64,000 nt of DNA from Amaurobius ferox (lineage: Eukaryota > Arthropoda > Arachnida > Araneae > Amaurobiidae): the NCBI GenBank assembly GCA_951213105.1, contig OX578155.1:32211984-32275983 (forward strand), in the 5' to 3' direction. Made by a program: the position numbers and the translations under genes. Shown here in pieces: positions 32,711 through 44,495 of the stretch (its first letter is position 1; every line of letters begins with the position of its first letter). The notes under the pieces are model-generated. The model ran no database searches, was not told the origin of the DNA, and was given only the letters and a program-made list of their open reading frames with translations.

Positions 32711-33479
32711 TCTGATGTGGGCAACACATGACTTTCCTTATATAAGGCCATGAATTTACTACTTTTACAGTAAAAAAATAGTATAATTTTTCTTATAGTA
32801 GATACTTATATTCTTTATAAGATATTGAATTTTCTTCAATTAGTCGTCATTTTCATTGATTTAGCGTCATTTCAATCCATTTGGCGAGATTTTCGTTAAT
32901 TTGACAACATTTCAAAAAGTCGCCAAGTTGACGACATTCCGCCAATTTCGTCGCCAACATCTCGCCAAGCTATACTGACGGAGAAATAAGTCATTCTTAT
33001 AACAGATAAATGACAATTAGCTTTCAAATACAAAAGTATTACTCGAAGTATCTTTTCTCATGAATGGAACGAGCTAGATCCACGAGAATGATGTCACCCA
33101 ATTTATGGCATGGTATTACATAGGAAAAGTGAACATGTTTCTCAATAGGATATATATATGTATTTTTTATATGACTTTTTGATAATTTTTTTGAAAAATG
33201 TGAAATATCTCGAGAACGGTTCATGTTAGTGTTCTAAATTTTATGTTAATCGTTTTCAAATGAAAAATTACAAGAAATGCCTATTTGCGTAATTTTATTA
33301 GCGGTTTTGATTTTTAGACGATTTTTTTCAAAATTTCACTCCAAAATTTAGGAGGGTTCTGAACATTCGATTACGTTTAAAAACAATAGGCTTCCAGTGT
33401 TTACGGATTGTGATTTTTGTACCAAATTTCCTTCGAATCGGTCCATTCGTTCGTCAGTTATCGTCTCCACAGGCCCACT

Positions 33480-33512
<33 letters not shown>

Positions 33513-33672
33513 GCACACACATACTTTCACACACACACACACAGACATCACTTCAAAAATATTTGATTCGTGATCAGGGATGCTTGAAACGTGCTCTCCC
33601 GTCGAAAACTCGAATTCGAATTTTCGACCCCGTCACAATACTTTCCTTATACATTATGTATATCAGGTAAGT
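32711..33672 (-). mobile_element. Family A element A9, full length
   Basis: Hairpin end TCTGATGTGGGCAACACATG at 32711, CA core 33481-33542, palindrome at 33640-33672 with one change (CAGGTAAGT). Confidence 0.85.
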
Positions 33673-33719
33673 AATAGCTAATATTTTAAAAACATAAACA
33701 CTTTTATGAGTACATTTTT

Positions 33720-34623
33720 ACTTTCCTTATATACATAATGTATAAGGAAAGTATTGTGACGGGGTCGAAAATTCGAATTCGAGTTTTCGACGGGAGAGCA
33801 CGTTTCAAGCATCCCTGATCACGAATCAAACATTTTTGAAGTGATGTCTGTGTGTGTGTGTGTGAGTGTGAAAGTATGTGTGTGTGTGTGTCAGTGAGTC
33901 TGTGGAGACGATATCTCACGAACGAATTTGAATTAAATTTGGTACAAAAATCACAATCCGTAAACATTGGAAGCCTATTGTTTTTATACGCAATCGAATG
34001 TTCAGAACCTCCCTAAATTTTCGAATGAAATTTTGAAAAAATCGTCAAAAATCAAAACCGCTAATAAAGTTAAGCAAATAGACATTTCGTATGTAATTTT
34101 TTATTTGAAAACGATTGACATAGATTTTCGAACGCTGACATGAACCGTTCTCGAGATATTGCACATTTTTCAAAAAAATTATCAAAAAGTCATATAAAAT
34201 AAAATTAAAATATTTCCTATTGAGAAACATGTTCACTTTTCATATGTAATATCGTGCGATAAATTTGGTGACAACATTCTCGTGGATCTAACTCGTTCCA
34301 TTCATAAAAAAATTTACTTTGAGTAATACATTTGTATTTCAACGCCCATAGTCATTTATCTGCTGTAAGAATAACATATTTCTCCGTCCATAACGCTTGG
34401 CGAGATTTTGGCGATGAATTTGGTGGAATGTCGCTAATCAATGATGCTAAATCAATGACGACTCATTGATGATGACGACATGGAAAATGGCGACTCATTG
34501 ACGAAAATTCAATATCTTGGAAAGAATATAAATATCTACTATAAGAATAATCTATTTTTTTTACTGTAAAAGTAGTAAATTCATTGCATTATATAAGGAA
34601 AGTCATGTGCTGCCCACATCAGA
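33720..34623 (+). mobile_element. Family A element A10, near full length
   Basis: Palindrome in TTTT|ACTTTCC context, TG core 33848-33890, partial loss in the GGCGA cluster (34400-34500), hairpin end ATGTG-CTGCC-CACAT-CAGA. Confidence 0.85.
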
Positions 34624-34976
34624 TATTTTTATTCTGGCTCTACACATGTGATGTCACGGGAATAGCAAACGCGCGCATTTTGTTCTCGGGCTCTTTAAAG
34701 AGACCGGGAATCTCTTTGAACGTCACTGAGGAAGGTGTGCACATCACAATTATAACTCTTTGCGCATGTTGTTTACGTCTGGATATTGCCACTTGAAAAT
34801 TAACAAACAATTTTTATTTGTAATAACAACAAAACTTGCTGTCTTTTGGCAACAAATCTCCTGGTCCGTGACGTTACGAGTGAGGAAATGCTAAGCTCGC
34901 CGACTTCTGGCTGATAACTTTTTGATTGGTTACCGGGCTCATGGCCCAACCTTATACTAAAGAACCTTGCTATATA
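34624..34976. other. Unassigned 350-bp segment, higher GC, CRE-like motifs
   Basis: Non-repetitive within the window, more GC-rich than its surroundings, with TGATGTCACG, GAACGTCACTGA and GTGACGTTACGA motifs, a TTGATTGGTTA (CCAAT) box and TATATATA at 34970. It could be a fragment of another MITE or an old promoter. No frame. Confidence 0.3.
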
Positions 34977-34978
34977 TA

Positions 34979-35469
34979 GGGTGATTCAAAAATGATGGAC
35001 CAAACTTTACGAGGTGGTAGAGCACACCTAACCAAGCTTAGTCAGTTTACCGGGTCGGAAATGGAACGTAAAGGTGTTGCATGGATTTTACTCGTTAGAA
35101 AGCGGTCGCTCCTCAATCTTAAAAGCGTCATTTTGGGTGTTATCTGCTGGTTGAAGAAGAAAACCACGCATGCAAATTTCATCTGGGGAAGAAGAAGAAC
35201 CCTTATGCAAATTATCGTAACACCGAATGTACGGCCTTATCATTCGCAGCTCAAACTTTCGAGAGGATGGAGGAATGTACAAACAGAGAAAAAGCCAATA
35301 TGCATTTCATCCATGGAGCTGCAAATGGGAATTGCAGAGAGGTACAACGACCGTATGGGGAACGTTCTGGTAAAGGTAAGGAGCTATTTGGGCGATACTT
35401 TTACAGGCCAATGGATTGGGCGAGGTGGTCCCATAGCTTGGTCACCACGATCGCCCGATATGTCGTGTT
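34979..35469 (+). pseudogene. IS630/mariner-like element relic with fused transposase pieces
   Basis: Starts GGGTGATTCAAAAATGATGG, the same end as the element at 57444, and shares TTTACCGGGTCGGAAATG. 35267-35365 encodes a helix-turn-helix-type N-terminus (TNREKANMHFIHGAANGNCR, like DUF4817 heads of these transposases). 35382-35466 in another frame encodes the catalytic tail (GQWIGRGGPIAWSPRSPDMS, the DDE third-acidic region). The whole middle is deleted and A11 replaces the rest. Non-functional. Confidence 0.65.
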
Positions 35470-35594
35470 ACTTTCCTTATATACATGATGTATAAGGAAA
35501 GTATTGTGACGGGGTCGAAAATTCGAATTCGAGTTTTCGACGGGAGAGCACGTTTCAAGCATCCCTGATCACGAAACAAACATTTTTGAAGTGA

Positions 35595-35642
<48 letters not shown>

Positions 35643-35954
35643 AGTGAGCCTGTGGAGACGATAACTGATGAACCAATGGACCGATTCGAACTAAATTTGG
35701 TACGAAAATCACAATCCGTAAACACTGGAAGCCTATTGTTTTTATACGCAATCGAATGTTCAGAACCCCCCTAAATTTTCGAATACAATTTTGAAAAATC
35801 GTCAAAAAATCAAGCCCATTAATAAAGTTACGCAAATAGACATTTCTTATGTAATTTTTCATTAGAAAACGATTGGCATAAATTTTAGAACGCTAACACA
35901 AACAGTTCTCGAGATATTGCACATTTTTCCAAAAAATTATCAAAAAGTCATTTT
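35470..35954 (+). mobile_element. Family A element A11, 3'-truncated
   Basis: Palindrome, pure TG core (35599-35640), body as far as ATTATCAAAAAGTCAT, then unrelated sequence. Inserted in the transposase relic immediately after CGTGTT. Confidence 0.8.
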
Positions 35955-36781
35955 CAACGGATAGAAAAAAATAATATTTATTTGGGCCTTTTCTTTGCGG
36001 AGCTATCGTGAGAGAACGCTTACCAGCAATGTATAGCGGTGCAACGGACTTATTGAAAGGGTAGTAATTTATTTGACCATTATTTTTCTAATCTCCTGAT
36101 TTCAGAAAACACAGTGTGCATGAGAAAACCTGAGCAACGTAATTGAGCACAAATATAATAATCCTGGTGGATTCTTAATCCAAGATCTGGATTAAGAATC
36201 CACCTAGCAAAGCCAATCAGGAAACAGGCTGAAGAAGATTCCAGCCAATCCGAAACGAGAAGTAACACAAAAGATTGGTGTTCCCAAAACACAACAGGGA
36301 TATCATGAAAAGACAAGTGAAGGGTGAAGAATAATTGATGATTCCCAACACGACGAATATTAAATCAGTACGATATATAAAGAATCCCAAAGGCTAAGAA
36401 ATGGAACAAATTACAGGGCAATCCGCAGAAAGAAGACGGTAATTAACAAAATTACTAGAATTATTTCTGTGTAGGGAAAACTTCAAAGAAATCAAACTGA
36501 TAGATCGATGTGCATTTTCTTAGAATCCAAAATTCTTAGAATCCAAATCTCAGAGCTGTACTTACCAGAACATAATACTCTTAAATCAGGTAGAAGTAGA
36601 TTTCCATAAAGGCGCCTAATAAGAATGTATCTAATAAAAGATAGCATATATCCCTCTATAATACTATATCTAGAGATAATGACCCGCATTGGTACGTCAT
36701 CCGTTATCTAAATTTTCTGGAATATTTTAATTTCTATTTAAAACATCAGTTGCTGAATTTTAGTTACTCAACATACCTCAT
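35955..36781. other. No gene recognised; contains a perfect 39-bp hairpin
   Basis: Unclassified sequence. 35990-36065 could continue the mariner-like relic (a short open run after CGTGAGAGAACGC) but no motif settles it. Confidence 0.35.
36166..36204. repeat. Perfect inverted repeat, 17-bp arms, 5-nt loop
   Basis: GGTGGATTCTTAATCCA (36166-36182), loop AGATC, then its exact reverse complement to 36204. No mismatches. Confidence 0.9.
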
Positions 36782-36970
36782 CCCTGTCAGGGTCGTAGCC
36801 AGGCGGGGGCTTAGCCCCTCCCTTCCCCCTAAGCGATATATTCAGCCCCCTGATAAAAATATTCAATTTTTAGTAGTGGAATAAAATTTCATCCAACATG
36901 TCATCTAAATTTTACATTAAAAACTGATTTTACAGAATTTATTTTAGAAATTGCTTCGTTTTGTATAGTA
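36782..36970 (+). repeat. Dispersed repeat I, copy 1
   Basis: CAGGGTCGTAGCCAGGCGGG and GGGCTTAGCCCCTCCC followed by AT-rich sequence; an inverted relative lies at 59285-59425 (GCCGTAGCTAGAAACG there on the minus strand). The GTAGCYAGG-type end is common in animal hAT MITEs, but no target duplication is evident. Confidence 0.4.
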
Positions 36971-36977
36971 CAGAATT

Positions 36978-37268
36978 AAAATCTCAGTGGTTAGACAACG
37001 GACCAATCGGAAGACCTGAGTTTGATTCCAGACTCTGCCCAAACTGTCTCCATGTTCACTCAGAGTATGAGCATATTAAATATGTGGCCTGAGAATCCTT
37101 TCTAGAAGTTGATGTTAACGGGAAGGAGAGTACGGTTCCTGTGGATGACCCCCCCCCCTCACACACACACACACACACACTGGGTTCAGGTATAAATTGG
37201 GTGGCATTATCCTGGCCGTCCAAACAGATATCTTACACATTCGAGTTGGTCGGATTATCTGGGTCGAA
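36978..37268 (+). mobile_element. SINE F5, old tRNA-headed copy
   Basis: Diverged tRNA-like head (CAGTGGTTAGACAACGGACC; B box about GAGTTTGATTCCA at 37018), body with TTCCTGTGGATGACCCCCCC, a (CA)n expansion at 37161-37180, and the 3' end GGTCGGATTATCTGGGTCGA. Confidence 0.7.
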
Positions 37269-37275
37269 AAAAAAA

Positions 37276-38215
37276 TCTGATGTAGGCAGCACATGACTTT
37301 CCCTGCAGACTGAAATTCATATTTTATTTTATTTAATAATTCGTTAGATTGTGTTTAGTTGCACCATATAAAACTGAATTTGCATTTTTTATTCAATTTT
37401 TGCTTTTCTTTGGTACTTGGACATTTTTTCGAAATCGGCGTAACAAAAATGCAGGAAATCTCAAATATCTTGAGAACGGTTAGTCTTAAAACAAAATGGA
37501 GTGTGTTATATTCTTTTCCTCGTCAAAAATTGCGAATAAACAAGAATTTAATTAATACATTTCAGCATACGTAGTCTTTTTTTTTTTTTTTTTTTAAGAT
37601 TTTGACGATTTTTGCGGGCCATTTCGTAAAAAAAGACAGGTTGTTATTTTCCGAATCGTACCAAAATCGAATTAGACCCAGAGTGTCCGACAAGTAACTT
37701 ATCTAACAAATATTGTGAAATTTGATCAATTAGTATTTTAGCTAGGGTGGATAGATGAAATTTTTGAGGGCCATTTCGTAAAAAAAGGCGGGTTCTTCTT
37801 TTCCGAATCGTACCAAAGTCTAATCAGTCCCAGAGTATCCAACAAGTAACTTATCTACCGAATTTTGTGAAATTTGGTAAATTAGTATTTGAGCTAGAGC
37901 GCATAAATGATATTTTTAAGAGCCATTTCGCTAAAAAAAGGCGGGTTCTGTTTTTAGGAATCGTACCCAAAACAAATCAGAATCTGGGTCATATATTAGT
38001 GACTTACCCATCAAATTTTATGAAATTCGGTTCATTAGTTTTTGAGTTAAAGTGGATACATGCATTACACAGACACACACACAGACGTCACGCTAAAAAT
38101 AGGTTTTCGTATTCTAGAGGTCTCAAAACGTGTAGATCCGTCGAAAACTCGAGTTGCGATTTTCGACATGATTCCAATACTTTCCCTATACATTGCCATG
38201 TATTGCAGGGAAAGT
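37276..38215 (-). mobile_element. Family B element B10, long form with three internal modules
   Basis: Minus strand: palindrome at 38178-38215, short CA/GTCT core, three copies of the ATTTCxTAAAATTTGGT module (most B copies have two), inverted arm ACTTTCCCTGCAGACT, hairpin at 37276. Confidence 0.85.
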
Positions 38216-38532
38216 GAAAAAATTAATGGCCGATTCCTCAAAGTGCCTGCAACGTGAAATTGCGTCAATAGTGACGTGTTATTTGCTGATAGTGAAGGAA
38301 TCTTGTCCGTCCGGTGAAAAAAATAGAAGTTGAATTCTGAATACTCCCTAAACCAATAAATTCTGGCACTTATCATACTTTCTTATATAACATAATAATA
38401 ATTCCATCTTGGGTCCCTCTACTGTCTGCCTCCACTTGAATTACAGCGTTTCAAGGTCTGTGTTTCCTTCAGGGACTGGTGGCGAATGAAATTTTAGGTG
38501 GCCAAGCTTTCTATATTCCCTATGTAAATATA

Positions 38533-38810
38533 TACAGAGTGTCCCAAAAGGATTGAAACGCTCTTTAATCCTTTACCTGTTGGAGATAAGTGGACAATGT
38601 AAATTGCAAAAATATTAAAAGTAAGGTAGGAAATAAGACTACGTTAATGAAATAGTCCTCCCATTGATTTTCAAAAAGTTACACTTTTTAAATTTTTGCA
38701 CGACCCCTTAGACAAATTGGGTCAATAAGAAAATTTTTATTTTTAATGCAACGAGATCTTTTAAAAAAATCGCATATCTGTATCTTTAAAATGAACTGAA
38801 TTATGATAAA
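38533..38810 (+). mobile_element. MITE E, left arm
   Basis: TACAGAGTGTCCCAAAAGGA, then TTACCTGTTGGAGATAAGTG, ATAAGACTACGTTAATGAAA and ATCTGTATCTTTAAAATGAA. Matches 54011-54290 in the same orientation and 39105-39369 inverted. Confidence 0.7.
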
Positions 38811-39104
38811 GGAAAAAGTCTGACTTATGCCACTTTCCCGTACCATGTGAAAGGATGTTTCATGAGTGAAAATAGGGATCATAAACAAATTGACGATGGA
38901 AATTGTATAGATCAAAAATACGTTAATATGTGTCAAAATTTTTTATCCAAATGCATATAAATAAAGCATTACACAGACAGAGATCATATAAAGAAGGGGT
39001 ACTCACTAAACGGTTGGGTATTCTATGTATTATCATCCAGTTTTATCTTTTTTTGTGATATGTCGCAAATTTACATTTCTAATTTGATATAGGGTCCCCA
39101 TTTC

Positions 39105-39369
39105 CAATGTTCAATTTTTAATTTAATATAACTCGTTCAAGTTAAAAGATACAGATATGCTTTTTTTTAATGATCTTGTTGCATCAAAAATAAAAAATTT
39201 CTGATTGACCAAATTTGTCTAAGGGGGACGTATAAAAATTAAAAAAGTGTAACTTTTTGAAAATGAATGGGAGGACTATTTCATTAACGTAGTCTTATTT
39301 CCTACCTCACTTTCAACATTTTAGCAATTTACATAGCCCACTTATTTTCAAAAGGTAAAGAAACGCTAT
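39105..39369 (-). mobile_element. MITE E, right arm (inverted)
   Basis: Inverted copy of 38533-38810. It lacks the terminal TACAGGGTGTTCC. With the left arm it makes a long imperfect palindrome with a spacer of about 290 bp. Confidence 0.7.
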
Positions 39370-39535
39370 GTCACATAAATAGAAACTAGAAAAACATAAA
39401 ATATCTTCGGGGAGGGGTAAATACCCCCCCCCCCGCCCCGAAGGTATGCCTGAAAGAAACACTGTTCACGGTATATTTGCTCTAATGTGGAGTCCAATTT
39501 TGCCATTTATATGGAACAATTGTAATTTTAAAAAA

Positions 39536-40489
39536 TCTGATATCGGCAACACATGACTTTCCTTATATAATGCAATGAATTTACTACTTTTACAGTAAAA
39601 AAAATAGATTATTTTTATAGTAGTTATTTGTATTCTTTCCAAGATATTGAATTTTCGTCAATGATTCATTTTCCATGTCGTCATCATCAATGAGTCGTTA
39701 TTGATTTAGCGTCATTTTTATCCATTTGATGAGATTTTCGTTAATTTAGCAACATTTAAAAAAGTCGTCAAGTTGGCGACATTTCACCAAATTTGTCGCC
39801 AAAATCTCTCCAAGCGTTATGGACGAAGACATTAGTTATTCTTTCAACAGATAAATGACTATTAGTGTTCAAATACAAAAGTATTACTCAAAGTATCTTT
39901 TTCCATGAATGGAACGATCTAGATCCACGAGAATGATGTCACCCAATTTATCGCATGGTATTACATATGAAAAGTGAACATGTGTCTAAATAGGAAATAT
40001 TTCTTTTATTATTTTATATGACTTTTTGATAATTTTTTTTAAAAATGTGCAATATCTCGACAACGGTTCATGTTAGCGTTCTAAAATTTATGCCAATCGT
40101 TTTCTAATGAAAAATTACATAAGAAATGTCTATTTGCGTAGCTTTATTAGCGGTTTTGATTTTTTGACGATTTTTTCAAAATTTCACTCGAAAATTTAGG
40201 GGGGGGGGAGGTGTTGAACATTCGATTGCGTATAAAAACAATAGGCTTCCAGTGTTTACTGATTGTGATTTTTGTACGAAATTTCGTTCGAATCGGTTCA
40301 TTCGTTCGTCAGTTATCGTCTCCACACACACACATACACACATACTTTCACAAACCCACACACATCACTTCAAAAGTGTTTGATTCGTGATCAGGGATGC
40401 TTGAAACGTACTCTCCCGTCGAAAACTCGAATTCGAATTTTCGACCCCGTCACAATACTTTCCTTATACATTATGCATATAAGGAAAGT
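39536..40489 (-). mobile_element. Family A element A12, full length
   Basis: Hairpin end with one change (TCTGATATCGG), GGCGA cluster 39735-39810, short CA core (40324-40365), palindrome ending 40489. Confidence 0.85.
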
Positions 40490-40524
40490 AATAATAATTT
40501 ATTATACACGATTTAAAATAATTT

Positions 40525-42375
40525 ATTATACGCACCGCAATTTTAGCTAGAGTGGAAGTGCTCCATACCGAACCAAAGTAGGATATCAAATTGTGTATTA
40601 ATTATTTTTTAGAGTCAAAGTGATATAAATTTTTTGGTGAACTTTTTGTATCCTCATTCCTATTTTCAATTTTCGAAATATTATATGTTTCCGTTGACCT
40701 GAGACGAAGCGGAGACGAATCAAATGAGACCAAAACCAAAATTATAGCTAGAGTGGAAGTGCTAGATAATAGATCAAAGTAGGATATCAAATTGTAAATT
40801 AATTGTTTTTGAGCGTCGAAGTGATGTAAATTTTTTGGTAAACCCTTTGTATGATAATTCACATTTCATATTTTTTAAATATTAGATGTTTTCTTTGGCC
40901 TATTTTTGTATTAAAGGTTTTTGAGAATCAAATCGGGGTAAATTTTGTGCTAAACCCTATCCTATCGTCATTCCTATTACTCATTTTAGAAATATTAGAT
41001 TTTTTTTTACCTGAGAGGAGGATAAGACCAGTCGAATGAGACCAAAACCAAAATTATATCTAGAGTGAAACTGTTAGATAGGGAATTAAAATAGGATATC
41101 AGATTGTGTATTAATTATTTTTGAGGACCACTTTGGTTGTTGTTGATGTTGTTGAGACCCAGACCGTCCGACCTACCAGCAAGGAGTAAGGTAACTGTTT
41201 GGACGGCCGGGAAGTGCCACCCAATTTAGACCGGAACCCAGTGGGGGAGGCATCCACAGGGACCGTACCCTCTTTCCCCTACCACCAACCTCTCGGAAGG
41301 ACTTACGGACCCACATGTTTAACGTGATCCTACTCCGCATGACGACGGCAGTTGTGGCAGCTTGCAAATCCAGCGCGCAAACCACCGGGCTACCGCGCCC
41401 GAGGACCACTTTGGTGTAAATTTTGTGGTAAATCCTTTTGTATCGTCATTTCTATTTCAAATTTTCAAAATATTAGATCTTTTCGTTGACCTGAGACGAA
41501 GCTTGAGACAAATCGAATGAGACTAAAACCAAAATTATGGCTAGAGTGGAATTTCTAGATAGTGAATTAAAATAGGGTACCAAATTGTATATTAATTGTT
41601 TTTGAGAGTCAAAGTGGTGTAAATTTTGTGATAAACCCTTTTGTTTCGTCATTCTTATTTCGAATTTTCGAAATATTAGATGCTTGCTTTGACCTGAGAC
41701 GAAGCTTGAGGGGAATCGAATGAGACCAAAACCAGAATTATATTTAGAGTGGAACTGCTAGATAGTGAATTAAAATAGGATATCAAATTGTATATTAATT
41801 GTTTTTGAGAGTCAAATTGGTGTAAATTTTGTGATAAACCCTTTTGTTTCGTCATTCTTATTTCGAATTTTCGAAATATTAGATGCTTGCTTTGACCTGA
41901 GACGAAGCTTGAGGGGAATCGAATGAGACCAAAACCAGAATTATATTTAGAGTGGAACTGCTAGATAGTGAATTAAAATAGGATATCAAATTGTATATTA
42001 ATTGTTTTGAGAGTCAAATTGGTGTAAATTTTGTGATAAACCCTTTTGTTTCGTCATTCTTATTTCGAATTTTCGAAATATTAGATGCTTGCTTTGACCT
42101 GAGACGAAGCTTGAGAGGAATCGAATGAGACCAAAACCAGAATTATATTTAGAGTGGAACTGCTAGATAGTGAATTAAAATAGGATATCAAATTGTGTAT
42201 TAATTGTTGAGATTCAAAATGGTGTAAATTTTGAGGTTAAATCCCCTAATATCGTCATTTCGATTTCGATTTTTCGAAATATTAGATGTTTTTGTTGACC
42301 CGAGACGAAGATTTAGACGAATCGAATGTGACCAAAACCGAAATTATGGCTGGATTGGAAGTGCTCTATAATAAA
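40525..42375 (+). repeat. Satellite-like tandem array, about 203-bp unit
   Basis: Repeats of a unit carrying GAGACCAAAACCAGAATTAT, TAGGATATCAAATTGTATAT, GTCGTCATT-like/CGTCATTCTTATTTCGAA and ATATTAGATGCTTGCTTTGA. GACC(A/T)AAAACC landmarks at about 41520, 41723, 41927, 42129 and 42330 give 202-204-bp spacing. Units 41520-42200 are nearly identical and the outer ones are older. One unit holds SINE F6. Confidence 0.9.
41137..41400 (-). mobile_element. SINE F6 in the satellite
   Basis: Minus strand: starts at the tRNA-like GGGCGCGGTAGCCCGGTGG without 5S head or B box; common body; (AAC)n tail. Exact 14-bp duplication GAGGACCACTTTGG at 41123-41136 and 41401-41414. Confidence 0.9.
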
Positions 42376-42651
42376 CCAAAGTAGTTTTGAGTTTATTATT
42401 ATTATTATTAATATTATTTCTTTGTCCTATCACTCCTTATTCAAATTTTCAAAAATTTTGTATTTTTCTTTTAGTTTTGAAGCTGAGAAGGATTGAATGA
42501 TACTCAAATCCAAGATTCTAGCTATAGTGAAAGCGTTTGATAATTTTGATTCATCAGCTCCTAGTTCCGTCATTCAGTCACGTCAGCGTGTTATACAATA
42601 CATATGTCATAATGATTAAATTGGAGTAAAACTCACTTATCCCGCATTTAT

Positions 42652-43178
42652 CAAGATTCAGTGTATAACAATTCAAGTGTATAACAATTTCAGTGTATAA
42701 CAATTCAAGTGTATAACAATTTCAGTGTATATAAATTTAAGTGTATAACAATTTCAGTGCATAACAATTCAAGTGTATAACAACTTCAGTGTATAACAAT
42801 TCAAGTGTATAACAATTTCAGTGTATAACAATTCAGTGTATAACAATTTCAGTGTATAAAAATTCAGTGTATAACATTTCAGTGTGTAACGATTCAGTGT
42901 ATAACAATTCAAGTGTATAACAATTTCAGTGTATAACAATTCAAGTGTATAACAATTTCAGTGTATATAAATTTAAGTGTATAACAATTTCAGTGCATAA
43001 CAATTCAAGTGTATAACAACTTCAGTGTATAACAATTCAAGTGTATAACAATTTCAGTGTATAACAATTCAGTGTATAACAATTTCAGTGTATAAAAATT
43101 CAGTGTATAACATTTCAGTGTGTAACGATTCAGTGTATAACAATTCAGTGTATAACAATTCAAGATTCAGTGTATAAA
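42652..43178 (+). repeat. Minisatellite of 15-16-bp units with 236-bp higher-order repeat
   Basis: Alternating AATTCAAGTGTATAAC and AATTTCAGTGTATAAC units. A rare variant GTGTATATAAATTTAAG occurs at 42725 and 42961, and the units between repeat in the same order, giving a 236-bp higher-order period present about twice. Follows unassigned AT-rich sequence from 42376. Confidence 0.9.
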
Positions 43179-43180
43179 AT

Positions 43181-43965
43181 TTTCCCTACAGATTCGAAAG
43201 GATTTTCTTTTTATTCCTTTAATTCATTAAATTGAGTTTAATTTTCTGGAATAACACGCATAATTATTTGAACTTACACTGAATTTGCACCTTCAATTCA
43301 ATTTTCATCTTCATTTGGTAACTAGGAGTAGCTCAAAGCCGGAGAGGCATAAATGTGAAAGCAAAACTAATATATCTTGAGAACGGCTAGTCCTAGAGTA
43401 ACGAGGTTGTTCTTATTATTTTATTTGTCAAAATTACGTATAAAATATGTATTTAATTAATACATTTGCGTATACGAAGTTATTTTAAATTTTGGCAATT
43501 TTCGCGTAAAATGTTGTCTATTTTCAAAATTTATAATTATTTTGTACAATTTGGTCTATTAAGTAATTTGCTATTAATTTGCTAAGTAATTTGCTATTAA
43601 TTGCTAAGTAATTTGCTATTTGTTCTATTCAGTATTGCAATTTGTCTGGCCATTTTGCAAAAAGAACAAATTCTTTTATACCGAATCGTACCCAAAACTA
43701 AACAGCACCAGGGTAGCTCACAAGTGACAAGTTACCTACCAAATTTTGTGAAATTCGGTCCATTAGTTTTTTAGTTAGAGTGGATACAAAATCTGCACAG
43801 ACAGACACACAGACACACAGACACACACACAGACGTCACGCTAAAAATGTTTTTTTTTTTATTCTAGAGGTCTCGAAACGTGTAGCTCCGTCGAAAACTC
43901 GAGTTGCGATTTTCGGCATGATTCCAATACTTTCCCTATACATTACCATGTATTGCAGGGAAAAT
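43181..43965 (-). mobile_element. Family B element B11, hairpin end lost
   Basis: Palindrome at 43930-43965, GTCT/CA core at 43797-43835, internal modules, inverted arm TTTCCCTACAGATTCG at 43181. The terminal hairpin has been replaced by the minisatellite. Confidence 0.75.
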
Positions 43966-44404
43966 AAAAATTCACTTGATAATCATTTTTAATTTGTACA
44001 AATGCGAATTCTTTTTTAGTAACAGTTTCCAACATAGTTGTAAAGTGTTTATAACTTTGTTCATTCTGTGTGTCTGTCCTTTCGGACGATAACTGCCGTA
44101 AAAATTACTGTATCAAAATGAAATTCTAGTATGTTACTGAGACGGTCTGCAGGACATATGGGAATGAAAATAAAAATTATCACCAAATTAGTGTCCGATT
44201 TAACACGGGTTGAAATAATGAAATGCATTGAATCCTATGGGACTTTAAAGCTTCAAACATTTTTTAAGCAAAGTCAAAATTCAAAATTGCTTCGAAAATT
44301 TTATAAAATATTCAAATTATCACATGAAATGTGCTAAAAAAATTTCAGCAAAATATATTGGGTAGTTTTTAGTTTTTTAAATAAAAATTGAAATAATAAT
44401 TACA
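43966..44404. other. No gene recognised
   Basis: TGTGTGTCTGTCCTTTCGGACGATAAC at 44070-44096 (first 20: TGTGTGTCTGTCCTTTCGGA) resembles the cores of the A/B/C superfamily, but no termini are visible. Otherwise AT-rich. Confidence 0.3.
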
Positions 44405-44479
44405 CTCATGATGTATGATCCGGCCGTCCAAGTAGTTGCTCTTAGTCCTCTGGACGAGTCGGACGGTCTGGGTCTTCAA
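44405..44479 (+). mobile_element. SINE 3'-end fragment
   Basis: GGCCGTCCAAGTAGTTGC and GAGTCGGACGGTCTGGGTCT are a diverged SINE 3' end directly upstream of the full copy F7. Confidence 0.55.
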
Positions 44480-44495
44480 CTCATGATGTATGAAT

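Larger units (their letters stand above)
38458..39464 (+). mobile_element. hAT-type MITE (H2) holding an inverted pair of MITE E
   Basis: Ends CTGTGTTTCCTTCAGG and CCTGAAAGAAACACTG, with 8-bp duplications TTCAAGGT (38450-38457) and TTCACGGT (39465-39472). The interior carries the typical C-run (39425-39441) and two inverted E arms. Confidence 0.6.

Noticed and set aside
42652..43178. CRISPR-like array from regularly spaced short repeats
   Set aside because: No unique spacers: neighbouring units are variants of the same 15-16-bp sequence, and the genome is eukaryotic.
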